A stretch of DNA of 30,310 bases from JACPFJ01 sp041738275 (GTDB lineage: Bacteria > Desulfobacterota > Desulfuromonadia > Geobacterales > Pseudopelobacteraceae): assembly GCA_041738275.1 (NCBI GenBank), contig JBGSQD010000025.1:1-30310 (forward strand). Direction: 5' to 3'. Below, in pieces: positions 7,664-14,371 of this stretch. Position 1 is the first letter of the stretch. The number at the start of each line of letters is the position of its first letter. Position numbers and translations under genes: made by a program. The notes beneath the pieces are model-generated. The model worked only from the letters and a program-made list of their open reading frames with translations. It was not told where the DNA came from and made no database searches.

Positions 7664-7708
7664 CCCGGACCATTGAGCGATTACGCTCGGTCCGGGCTTT
7701 TTTTTGTG
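7661..7708 (+). terminator. terminator attached to element A, copy 1
   Basis: AAGCCCGGACC (7661-7671) pairs perfectly with GGTCCGGGCTT (7689-7699). An inner GAGCG-atta-CGCTC stem sits in the loop and a run of T follows (7698-7705). It is a strong Rho-independent terminator inside the leader of the tail protein at 8037. Confidence 0.85.
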
Positions 7709-7769
7709 CCTGATTCCGCCGGTCGGGAACAACCGGATTCCTGCGTCAGCGCAGACAAGAGGCGTTTTC

Positions 7770-7843
7770 AAAGAAATTGCCAAACCCGTCGCAAGGCGGG
7801 GACGGAAAGCCACGGGTCCCATGAGGATAGCCGGGTTGCCTTT
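7770..7843 (+). promoter_or_regulatory. GEMM / c-di-GMP-I riboswitch aptamer
   Basis: The conserved landmarks are all present in order. P1 is AAAG (7770-7773) with CTTT (7840-7843). Next comes GCCAAACC, then a P2 stem CCCGTC-GCAA-GGCGGG (7785-7800) capped by a GNRA tetraloop. The GACGGAAAGCC core (7801-7811), a short P3 and the closing GGGTTGCC (7833-7840) follow. Aligned to the Vibrio Vc2 aptamer, the ligand-contact positions G20, A47 and C92 are G7779, A7806 and C7839. The 21-46 pair is C7780-G7805 instead of G-C, a compensated change. G at position 20 favours c-di-GMP; the cGAMP-sensing variants known from Geobacter carry A there. Confidence 0.9.
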
Positions 7844-7876
7844 CAATGATGAAAGTCGACCCGGCTTTTATTTTTA
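7829..7876 (+). terminator. expression-platform terminator of the GEMM riboswitch
   Basis: AGCCGGGT (7829-7836) pairs with ACCCGGCT (7859-7866); an inner CTTTC/GAAAG stem (7840-7844 with 7851-7855) extends it, and TTTATTTTTA follows. The 5' arm and inner stem reuse the aptamer's closing strand and its P1 3' strand, so ligand-bound aptamer and terminator exclude each other. Predicted result: ligand allows read-through, an ON switch. Confidence 0.85.
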
Positions 7877-7999
7877 CTAATCCAGAGATTAGAGGAGTTA
7901 GAGGAGGTGTGAGAAGTCAAAAACTAAAAAAGCTACATAACAATCAAATAGAATTCGATTCAGCTACACATTAAAACCAAGGAAGAAAAGGAGATTTGC

Positions 8000-8065
8000 A
8001 TGAGGAAGATTACCTGTTACGAAAGGAGAACTGGAAATGAAACGTTTAATAATAAAAACTTATAA
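8000..8065 (+). CDS. possible 21-residue leader peptide overlapping the tail-protein start
   Basis: ATG 8000 has a strong ribosome site (AAAAGGAG, 7986-7993, 6 bases away) and opens a 21-codon frame (MRKITCYERRTGNETFNNKN-L) that runs past the start of the tail protein at 8037 in another frame. The second ribosome site (AAAGGAG, 8022-8028) lies inside it. Translation could therefore couple to, or compete with, initiation at 8037. The two site-plus-start segments look alike and may be a small tandem duplication. No homology is recognised; the peptide may not be functional. Confidence 0.3.
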   Translation: MRKITCYERRTGNETFNNKNL

Positions 8066-8771
8066 AGCCCTGCTGTTTGGAGCAATCTTTACCGCTACAC
8101 TTGCTGCCGGCACAGGGTCTGCGCATGCAACACTGGGGCTGGATTTTTCGGCTGCCGCACCCTATGAAAATGGCGGCCCGGTCACTCTTACAGGCGATGT
8201 AAATGCCACCGGCTACACAACGGTTGGTTGGTCATTCAAAGCAAATACCGATCTGTATCTCACCCGACTTGGGGTCTATGATGCGGACAAGGACAGGATC
8301 CATAGCGAGCAGCATCAGGTAGGGATCTGGTCGGCCGGCTCTCTGTTGGCATCAGTTGCGATTGATGAATCGGTTAATAATGTTCCGGTTTCATCTGCGC
8401 CCGGAATGGCGCAGTTTCATTACGGCAATCTGGCCAACTCGATTTTATTGCATGCGGGTCAAACCTATTATGTGGGGGCCACGCTTTACTCAGGCTCGGT
8501 AACCAGCGTTGGAAACTCGACCGACTTCGACATGTTCGCTTCAATCAACGATGAAGTACCGGTCACAATCAACCAAAATATTACGTATCTGGCCAACGCT
8601 TATTCAATTAGCGCCAACAAAGAGCTTATGCTCCCCGGCACAACTTATGATGCAGCAATATATACCGCCGGCGCCAACATTGATGTCACCCCCACACCGA
8701 TTCCGGCGGCCGCCTGGCTGCTCGGCTCCGGTCTGCTCGGTTTAGTGGGAATACGAAGAAAGCAAAAGTAG
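8037..8771 (+). CDS. exported DUF4082-like protein with VPLPA-type C-terminal sorting tail
   Basis: 244 residues. A signal peptide (about 1-31, ending GSAHA) is followed by a body with the DUF4082 pattern: VGWSFKANTDLYLTRLGVYD, then HQVGIWSAGSLLASV and a later GQTYYVGATLYSG strand. This is a β-sandwich found in secreted proteins. The C-terminus is a sorting tail: TPIPAAAWLLGSGLLGLVG followed by IRRKQK, that is a PIPAA box, one membrane helix and a basic end, as handled by exosortases. The start at 8037 has AAAGGAG 8 bases upstream. The leader carries element A and a GEMM riboswitch, so expression should depend on c-di-GMP. Function of the body is unknown; a surface or matrix role is inferred. 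Confidence 0.85.
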   Translation: MKRLIIKTYKALLFGAIFTATLAAGTGSAHATLGLDFSAAAPYENGGPVTLTGDVNATGYTTVGWSFKANTDLYLTRLGVYDADKDRIHSEQHQVGIWSAGSLLASVAIDESVNNVPVSSAPGMAQFHYGNLANSILLHAGQTYYVGATLYSGSVTSVGNSTDFDMFASINDEVPVTINQNITYLANAYSISANKELMLPGTTYDAAIYTAGANIDVTPTPIPAAAWLLGSGLLGLVGIRRKQK

Positions 8772-8772
8772 T

Positions 8773-8887
8773 CAGAGTTCCAGCGACGAGTCAATACCCG
8801 CCATATTGCATTGCAAGGCCACTGTGCCACTGGGGCTGACGACTTCCGATGAGTGACCCGGACCGGTGTTGCGACTCTGGTCCGGGC
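8773..8887 (+). promoter_or_regulatory. RNA element B, copy 1 (unknown family)
   Basis: It lies between two tail-protein genes. Blocks shared with the copy at 14372-14489 are CAGCGACGAGTCAAT (8781-8795), CCCG-Y-CA, AAGGCCA-Y-TG-Y-GCCA (from 8815), TGGGGCTG-M-CGACT (to 8844), and a GC-rich hairpin CCCGGACC/GGTCCGGG (8857-8864 with 8879-8886) whose loop keeps CGACTC. AGTC (8789-8792) can pair with GACT (8841-8844). GAGTC (8788-8792) can instead pair with GACTC (8873-8877) in the hairpin loop. CAGAGT (8773-8778) can also pair with ACTCTG (8874-8879). In this copy the hairpin is followed by CAAAATG, not a T run, so termination is doubtful here. Confidence 0.5.
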
Positions 8888-8933
8888 AAAATGATGACGC
8901 GATAACCACTTCAAGAAAGCGCAGGTATCCATC

Positions 8934-9608
8934 ATGAAACGAAATAGCACCATATTCCTGCTCCTGGCCCTGCTGATGCTCGTTGCCGTTCCGGCACATG
9001 CCGCACTATGGGGGGCCGACGCTCAAGGCGAGTTAATCGGCAGCAGGACCAGCGGTACTGATAACATTTCTGCCACCGGCGACTGGGACAATGGCGGTTT
9101 CGCCCTCAGCTGGGACATCTCTTTCCAACAAGGGCTCTGGACCTACCAGTACACGGCGACAGCCACCCGCAAGGAAATTTCCCATTTTCTACTCGAGGTA
9201 TCGAATGACGGCATGCCAGTACGGACGTACGAAGGCACCGACACCCAGATCACTCTACCGCAGACCTGGACGAACGAAGACGGGAAATCCAACCCCGACA
9301 TGCCCAATCCGCTCTATGGGGTCAAATTCGATTTTGGCGACAACCGGGTCATGTACACCTTTGTTACCGACCGCTCACCGGTCTATGGGGTCTTCTATGC
9401 AAAAGACGGCAAGGACGGCGGCATACCGGTGGTCGCCTGGAGCAATGCCCTGAATTATGGCGACTACCGAACCAATATTACCCTGACGGCTGCCGATTAT
9501 ATCGTCCGGCCCGACAGTATTGCCGCTCCCGTGCCCATTCCTGCTGCAGCCTTGTTGCTCGGATCAGGTCTGCTGGGACTGGTGGGAACCAGAAGAACGA
9601 ACGGTTAA
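8934..9608 (+). CDS. exported protein of unknown function with VPLPA-type sorting tail
   Basis: 224 residues. A clean signal peptide (MKRNSTIFLLLALLMLVAVPAHA/ALWG) and a β-rich body rich in aromatic residues and Gly/Asp (WDNGGFALSWDISFQQGLW…) that I do not recognise. The C-terminus PVPIPAAALLLGSGLLGLVG-TRRTNG is nearly the same tail as the genes at 8037 and 13658. The ribosome site is weak (GCAGG at 8921-8925), and element B ends 46 bases before the ATG, so control at the RNA level is plausible. The body is not related to the other two tail proteins by eye. Confidence 0.8.
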   Translation: MKRNSTIFLLLALLMLVAVPAHAALWGADAQGELIGSRTSGTDNISATGDWDNGGFALSWDISFQQGLWTYQYTATATRKEISHFLLEVSNDGMPVRTYEGTDTQITLPQTWTNEDGKSNPDMPNPLYGVKFDFGDNRVMYTFVTDRSPVYGVFYAKDGKDGGIPVVAWSNALNYGDYRTNITLTAADYIVRPDSIAAPVPIPAAALLLGSGLLGLVGTRRTNG

Positions 9609-9621
9609 ACCGTGAACCAAC

Positions 9622-9654
9622 TGCCTGGATAGGCGGCCTGTGCCGATCCAGGCA
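9622..9654 (+). other. intergenic hairpin before the alkaline phosphatase gene
   Basis: TGCCTGGAT (9622-9630) pairs perfectly with ATCCAGGCA (9646-9654) around a 15-base loop. No T run follows, so it is more likely an RNA-processing or stability hairpin, or a weak terminator, between the genes at 8934 and 9679. Confidence 0.45.
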
Positions 9655-9678
9655 CTATTCCCGTAAAGGAGAAAACAG

Positions 9679-11163
9679 ATGAAATCGATGATGACTGTTG
9701 TTTCTGTAGCAACCCTGCTGCTCGGCGCCACCCAGTTTGCTTGTGCAGCAGACAAGACGACAAAGGCCAAGAACGTGATTCTGATGATCAGCGACGGGCA
9801 GGGATTCAACACCGTCAAGGCCACGGAGTACTACTCCGGCAAGAAGGCGGTCTACGAGAGCTTCGGCCACAAGTTCGGCATGAACACCAGCTCGGCCGGC
9901 AAGCGCGGCGGGTATGTCGGCGCACCCTACAACGCAGAGGCCATGGCAACCAGCTTCACCTATGCCAAGAGCGGCGCCACCGACTCGGCATCGGCCGCCA
10001 CCGCCATGTTCACCGGCGAGAAGAATTATGATAACGAGGTGAACTACACTACCGACGGCAAGGCGCTGATGACCTACTTCGAGCAGGCGGCAAAAGCGGG
10101 CAAGAGTATCGGTGCCGTTTCCTCGGTCGACTGGACTCACGCCACGCCGGTCAGTGTTTTCGGGCACAACATTGCCCGCGCCAACTATGGCCAGATGGCC
10201 AAGGAAGCCATTTACGGCAGTAACCCCACAATCAACAATGCGTTCTACGATGCCGGAAACTACAACGGGATGCTGAAGGTGGTTATGGGGCCGGGCAACC
10301 CCTTCTACGACAACAACGCCCAGCCTCGCACCACCCCCAATTACGGCCTGATCGGCGAACAGAAGCACTGGGATGATCTGATCGCCGGGATCAACGGCTG
10401 GAACCTGATCACCACCCAGACCCAGTTCGAGGCGATCGCGACCGGCAACACTCCGGACAAGGTGTTCGGCATGCCCCAGGCCTACGACACTCTGCAGTTC
10501 AACCGCACCGGCGCCGGACCGGCCAACGACAAGTCGGCACCTTATGATGACGTTATGAATGCCGGGGTGCCTTCATTGGCCACAATGACCAGGGCCGCAA
10601 TCAACGTGCTCGACAACAACCCCGAAGGTTTCGCGGTGATGATCGAGGGTGGCGCTGTCGACTGGGCGAATCATGCCGATCTGGCCGGCCGGATGATCGA
10701 AGAGCAGATTGATTTCAACGACGCCGTTCAGGCGGTGGTGGATTACATTGACAACAACACCAAGGGCAACAACTGGGGGAACACCCTGCTGGTCGTCACC
10801 GCCGACCATGAGTGCGGCCACCTGTTCGGTGACGGCCGGGTCGCAGGCTCCACCTACTTCGATGTGAACGCCAACGGCGTGTTCGACCACGGGGTCGACT
10901 ATGCCCATGTCAAGGACAACGGCCCGGGCGTTCTGCCCGAGACCTGGTACCACTCGGGAAGCCACACCAACGCTTTGGTGCCGCTCTTTGCCAAAGGCGC
11001 CCGCAGCGAACTGTTCAACAAATGCGTGGCAGGTAAAGAGCAGAATCTTAAGGCTATCTACAATCTGGATGACAGCTGGAACAGCAAGTATGTCGACAAC
11101 ACCTGCGTTTACCGGGTAATGGCTGAAGGCTCACTCGGAGCAGATGAAGGGCTGAAGAAATAG
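9679..11163 (+). CDS. alkaline phosphatase, PhoA family
   Basis: 494 residues, secreted: signal peptide MKSMMTVVSVATLLLGATQFACA. It hydrolyses phosphomonoesters outside the cytoplasm. Family motifs are present: NVILMISDGQGFN with metal ligand Asp39, the nucleophile region TDSASAATA (Ser103), EGGAVDWANHADL, TADHECGHLFGDG near residue 374 and SHTNALVPLFAKGA near the end. It has no C-terminal sorting tail, unlike its neighbours, so it is probably soluble or periplasmic. The ribosome site AAAGGAG lies 7 bases before ATG. It is followed 74 bases later by a second phosphoesterase gene. I see no PHO box upstream, so phosphate control is not evident from the sequence. Confidence 0.92.
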   Translation: MKSMMTVVSVATLLLGATQFACAADKTTKAKNVILMISDGQGFNTVKATEYYSGKKAVYESFGHKFGMNTSSAGKRGGYVGAPYNAEAMATSFTYAKSGATDSASAATAMFTGEKNYDNEVNYTTDGKALMTYFEQAAKAGKSIGAVSSVDWTHATPVSVFGHNIARANYGQMAKEAIYGSNPTINNAFYDAGNYNGMLKVVMGPGNPFYDNNAQPRTTPNYGLIGEQKHWDDLIAGINGWNLITTQTQFEAIATGNTPDKVFGMPQAYDTLQFNRTGAGPANDKSAPYDDVMNAGVPSLATMTRAAINVLDNNPEGFAVMIEGGAVDWANHADLAGRMIEEQIDFNDAVQAVVDYIDNNTKGNNWGNTLLVVTADHECGHLFGDGRVAGSTYFDVNANGVFDHGVDYAHVKDNGPGVLPETWYHSGSHTNALVPLFAKGARSELFNKCVAGKEQNLKAIYNLDDSWNSKYVDNTCVYRVMAEGSLGADEGLKK

Positions 11164-11189
11164 CGTTCGGCAATCTATCAACATGTACA

Positions 11190-11212
11190 GGCGGAGTCGA
11201 CATGGCTCCGCC
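11190..11212 (+). other. intergenic hairpin between two phosphatase genes
   Basis: GGCGGAG (11190-11196) pairs with CTCCGCC (11206-11212) with a 9-base loop, followed by AAACTTCTTTC. It may reduce read-through or protect the upstream mRNA. It also contains the ATG at 11202, which argues against that codon as the start of the next gene. Confidence 0.45.
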
Positions 11213-11237
11213 AAACTTCTTTCAACGGAGACCCATC

Positions 11238-13427
11238 ATGAAATTGACCATCAACGGGAAACTGGCCATTGCCGCATTCGCTCTCAGCCTCTGTGGTGCG
11301 GTTCATCTCACCCTGTTTGTTCCCGACAGCGATGCTGGAATCATCACACCGGTACAGCTCAACGACTATACTGATCGACTCAAGGTAACAGTAAGTCAGC
11401 TCGAATACTGCCACAAAACGAAGCTGTACCACGGCAAGCTCAAGATTCACAAGAACAGAGGAACTGCCATTGACGGGACTATCGTGGTGCTGTTGAACAA
11501 CCTGCCCGCGGGCATCACCCAGACAAACGCAAGCGGTGACATCAATGGAGCACCCTATACCCTCGTAACCGGCGGACTTGCTGTCGGCGAGTCGATATCC
11601 GTCCCCCTTACCTTCAGCAATCCGGACAACGTCGCCATTACCTTCACCACGTCGGTCAACCAGCTGATCAACGGCAAAGTAAATGCCCAGGCGGCCCGGG
11701 CCCTGACCAAACCGTTCACCATTGCCGCCATCCCCGATACTCAGGTTTACACGGAAGAGACTGATCCAGCCGTTCGTGATGGATTCAAGAAGCAGGTTGA
11801 CTGGATTCTGGCCAATGCCGCCAGCAGTAACATCTCCTTCGTTGCCCACCTCGGTGATGTCGTTGATAACGGCACCGACACAGCCCAATGGACCAACGCC
11901 ATGACCGCCCTCGACCCGCTGCTGGCCCAGAGCGCACTACCTTTCTCCATCGTTCGCGGCAATCATGACGACCCGACTTTCTTCCTGAACAACATCACAC
12001 CAGCCGTCACCCAGGGGAAGCCGTGGTTCATCGAGGCGGCGCCGGGGAACCTTTCCCAGGCCCAGGTATTCCGGGTTGAAGGCGCCTGCATCCTGCATAT
12101 CGGCTTCCAGAAAGACCCGACCACCGAAGAGCTCGCCTGGGCCAATGCCCTGCTGGCCAAGCCTGAACTTCAGGGGCTGCCGGTCGTCGTCTCCACCCAT
12201 GACTACATCGACGGCAGCGGCCAGAGTTGGACCGGCCGGATCATCTGGAACGATTTCGTCAAGAACAACCCGATGGTCTTCATGGTGCTGAACGGCCACA
12301 CCCACACCGAGTACGCCCTGGTCAACCATGACGCGGCAAACCGCCCGGTCTACCAGATGCTCTCCGACTACCAGGATCGCTCCAATGCGGGCAATGGCCT
12401 GATGCGGCTGGTCACCATCGATCCGGCCGCAGCCAAAATTCTGGTCAAGACCTTCTCCCCCTGGTACAACAAGGGTGCAGGCGCCGTCGACGGATTCACC
12501 AGCTACTTCGAGACCGACGCCGACAGCCAGTTCGAGTATGATGTCAACGTGAAAGAGCGCCTCGCCCTAGACACCACCTTCGACTTCGGCGCCGAGCCGC
12601 CGGCTCCGCCGCTGCCTGTACTTGAACCGATCACCCCAGCAATGGTGGGCAACTTCTCCCACATCTTCCAGAACCGCAGGCCGCTGGTGGGGACCGCCAC
12701 CCCGTATGCCGGCACGGTTGATGTTCAGATCAACGAAAACAACGCCAATGTAAGCTACGGCGGCGAAGCGACCCTGACCACAGACATGGACGACAACGGA
12801 TCAAGAGTCAACGCCATGCTCCGCTTCGACAATATCATCGGCACCAATCCCGGCCAGATCGCGCCGGGATCAAAGATCAAGTCCGTCTACCTGGTATTCA
12901 AGGCTACCAGCTCCACCAAGGGAAAAGTAAAAATGCACCGGATGCTGGTCCCCTGGGGCGAGCACTCCACCTGGATGGACTTCACCCCGGCACCGGTTTC
13001 CTGGACCTCCATGACCTATCTCAATACCGATACCGGCATCTATCGCGATATCACACTGCCGAGCGTCATGGTCGGCGGCGGCATACAGACTGATGACATC
13101 GAGGCGGCCAGCGCGACAGACTTCATCTTCACCATGCCGAAACCGGTTCCGTTGCCGTTCTTTATCCTGACCAAATACGGCACCACCTATCAGGCGCCCG
13201 CCTGGGATCCGGCTACCGGCATCGCCATTCCGAAGCCGGCACTTGAGATCTTGAGTACGGATACTACCGGCCTTACCGCGACCGTTCAGGCATGGGTTGA
13301 CGGCGCTCCTAACCATGGCTGGTTCTTCGAGCCGACCAGCTCCGACGGCTGGGATTTCGAGACCGCCGAAGGGAAGCAGCCTCCGGCGCTGGTAGTTGAA
13401 GTCGAAGGCGCACCGCTGGTACAGTAG
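11238..13427 (+). CDS. secreted calcineurin-like metallophosphoesterase with C-terminal β-sandwich
   Basis: 729 residues from ATG 11238, chosen because GGAG (11227-11230) lies 7 bases upstream and a signal peptide follows directly (MKLTINGKLAIAAFALSLCG…SDAG). After a β-rich domain of about 125 residues (CHKTKLYHGKLKIHKNRG…), the catalytic domain shows the dimetal motifs IPDTQ (Gln where many relatives have His), HLGDVVDNG, VRGNHDD, VSTHDY and LNGHTHTEY, about residues 160-430. From about 490 comes a region like the DNRLRE β-sandwich (ANVSYGGEATL…VNAMLRFDN…). The same type of domain is found in the 5'-nucleotidase at 14667. No sorting tail. The substrate may be a phosphodiester or nucleotide; the sequence does not decide. 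Confidence 0.85.
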   Translation: MKLTINGKLAIAAFALSLCGAVHLTLFVPDSDAGIITPVQLNDYTDRLKVTVSQLEYCHKTKLYHGKLKIHKNRGTAIDGTIVVLLNNLPAGITQTNASGDINGAPYTLVTGGLAVGESISVPLTFSNPDNVAITFTTSVNQLINGKVNAQAARALTKPFTIAAIPDTQVYTEETDPAVRDGFKKQVDWILANAASSNISFVAHLGDVVDNGTDTAQWTNAMTALDPLLAQSALPFSIVRGNHDDPTFFLNNITPAVTQGKPWFIEAAPGNLSQAQVFRVEGACILHIGFQKDPTTEELAWANALLAKPELQGLPVVVSTHDYIDGSGQSWTGRIIWNDFVKNNPMVFMVLNGHTHTEYALVNHDAANRPVYQMLSDYQDRSNAGNGLMRLVTIDPAAAKILVKTFSPWYNKGAGAVDGFTSYFETDADSQFEYDVNVKERLALDTTFDFGAEPPAPPLPVLEPITPAMVGNFSHIFQNRRPLVGTATPYAGTVDVQINENNANVSYGGEATLTTDMDDNGSRVNAMLRFDNIIGTNPGQIAPGSKIKSVYLVFKATSSTKGKVKMHRMLVPWGEHSTWMDFTPAPVSWTSMTYLNTDTGIYRDITLPSVMVGGGIQTDDIEAASATDFIFTMPKPVPLPFFILTKYGTTYQAPAWDPATGIAIPKPALEILSTDTTGLTATVQAWVDGAPNHGWFFEPTSSDGWDFETAEGKQPPALVVEVEGAPLVQ

Positions 13428-13512
13428 TAGGCCGGACCGCACGCACAACTTCATCCATTGAATTGAACAGTGCATCCCTAACTGAATAGCAGAACCAGAC
13501 GGAAACCAGTCC

Positions 13513-13548
13513 GGGAACTTTGCTGACCTGATATCAGGCACCAGAAAG
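13513..13548 (+). promoter_or_regulatory. RNA element A, copy 2
   Basis: The outer stem CTTT-g-CTG (13518-13525) pairs with CAG-AAAG (13542-13548), and the inner hairpin is CCTG-atat-CAGG (13527-13538). The inner stem is one pair shorter than in copy 1 but keeps a 4-base loop. The 3' linker is CAC instead of ACC. The AAAG strand again begins the terminator. It is located after the phosphoesterase gene and 110 bases before the start of the third tail protein. Upstream, CCGGAC (13433-13438) could also pair with GTCCGG (13509-13514). Confidence 0.6.
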
Positions 13549-13591
13549 CCCGCCGTAGAGGAATCTTTACGGCGGGCTTTTTATATTTTTT
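13545..13591 (+). terminator. terminator attached to element A, copy 2
   Basis: AAAGCCCGCCGTA (13545-13557) pairs perfectly with TACGGCGGGCTTT (13568-13580) around a 10-base loop, followed by TTATATTTTTTA. It shares only AAAGCCCG with the copy-1 stem; the rest differs on both arms while pairing is kept. It may also end the phosphoesterase transcript. Confidence 0.88.
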
Positions 13592-13657
13592 AGTCTACTT
13601 GCGTAAATGCCAAAACTGATAGTCGGAAAACAAAAAACGGAGAAAAGGAGATGGAAA

Positions 13658-14341
13658 ATGAAAATGAATAAGATATTGGCGGTATCAGCAATTGTAGCAG
13701 TTTTATCAGCGGCGGGTTCGGCAAATGCGGCGCTCTACATCAGCCAGATCTATGGCGGAGGCGGGGCTACCAGCGCCGCGCCGCTCTACAGTAACGACTG
13801 GGTCCAGTTGTACAACGATGGGTCCTCAGAAATCAGCTTGAGCGGTTACAGTCTCCAGTATGCATCCGCGACCAACACGACCACATTCGCCTTGTCGCAT
13901 TCCCTTTCCGGGACCATCGCGGCCAATAGCTATTTTCTGATCCAGGAAGGGCGCGGAACCGGCCTGGCCGGCACTGCCGCCGACCCGGTTTACAATCTGA
14001 CCCTGGGCACTTTTGCGGGTCTCAATCTGTCTGCTACCGCCGGGAAACTAGCCTTGTTCAATACTACAGCCACCGGAGCCAGCACCATGGCAACATCTTC
14101 CAACCTGATAGATCTGGTCGGCTACGGCACAACAGCCAACTTCAGCCTGTATCCTAAAATGACCGCAAACCTGAGTACCACCACTTCGGCTATTCGCACC
14201 ACCGATGCACAGAGCAACACCATCTTCGTGGCCGGAACGCCCGATCCGAATCCGGTAGTTCCCACCCCGATCCCGGCTGCCGCCTGGCTGCTCGGCTCCG
14301 GCCTGCTGGGGATGGTGGGGATCAGGAGACGTAAACCGTAG
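13658..14341 (+). CDS. exported lamin-tail-domain protein with VPLPA-type sorting tail
   Basis: 227 residues from ATG 13658 (AAAAGGAG at 13643-13650, 7 bases away); an upstream in-frame ATG at 13607 lacks such a site. Signal peptide to about SANA/ALYI. The body is a lamin-tail-like (LTD) domain: ALYISQIYGGGGATSA, WVQLYNDGSSEISLSGYSLQ, ANSYFLIQEG, SATAGKLALFNTT and NLIDLVGYGTTANF. It closely resembles the N-terminal domain of the large protein at 14667. The C-terminus PTPIPAAAWLLGSGLLGMVG-IRRRKP is the sorting tail; 23 bases of its coding DNA (14279-14301) are identical to the gene at 8037. LTD domains often occur with secreted nucleases; the function of this stand-alone copy is unknown. Confidence 0.85.
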   Translation: MKMNKILAVSAIVAVLSAAGSANAALYISQIYGGGGATSAAPLYSNDWVQLYNDGSSEISLSGYSLQYASATNTTTFALSHSLSGTIAANSYFLIQEGRGTGLAGTAADPVYNLTLGTFAGLNLSATAGKLALFNTTATGASTMATSSNLIDLVGYGTTANFSLYPKMTANLSTTTSAIRTTDAQSNTIFVAGTPDPNPVVPTPIPAAAWLLGSGLLGMVGIRRRKP

Positions 14342-14371
14342 GTGCGAATGGTATTCGCCCGATGATTCAGC

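Noticed and set aside
7931..7968. Direct repeat AGCTACA, 31 bases apart, in the leader
   Set aside because: Seven bases is too short to separate from chance in this AT-rich leader, and no symmetry or promoter placement supports it.
7909..7974. A GTG-initiated 21-codon frame in the leader after the GEMM terminator
   Set aside because: The GGAGG sequence is almost touching the GTG, too close for initiation, and the peptide has no recognisable feature.
8781..8860. Element B as a cobalamin riboswitch, because of GCCACTG and CCCGCCA
   Set aside because: The upstream GGTG-AAA-TCC core and the 3' B12 box are missing, and the blocks are in the wrong order.
8781..8887. Element B as an attC-like recombination site, given the cassette-like layout
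   Set aside because: No GTTRRRY/RYYYAAC core pair, and no integrase gene in the window. The structure has the features of an RNA leader instead.
9655..10368. A 237-codon minus-strand frame opposite the alkaline phosphatase
   Set aside because: The plus strand encodes catalytic motifs throughout; the antisense frame has the biased Gly/Val/His content of a shadow.
13607..13657. ATG 13607 as start of the lamin-tail protein
   Set aside because: It follows the terminator closely without a ribosome site and would add a basic stretch before the signal peptide. ATG 13658 has AAAAGGAG at the right distance.
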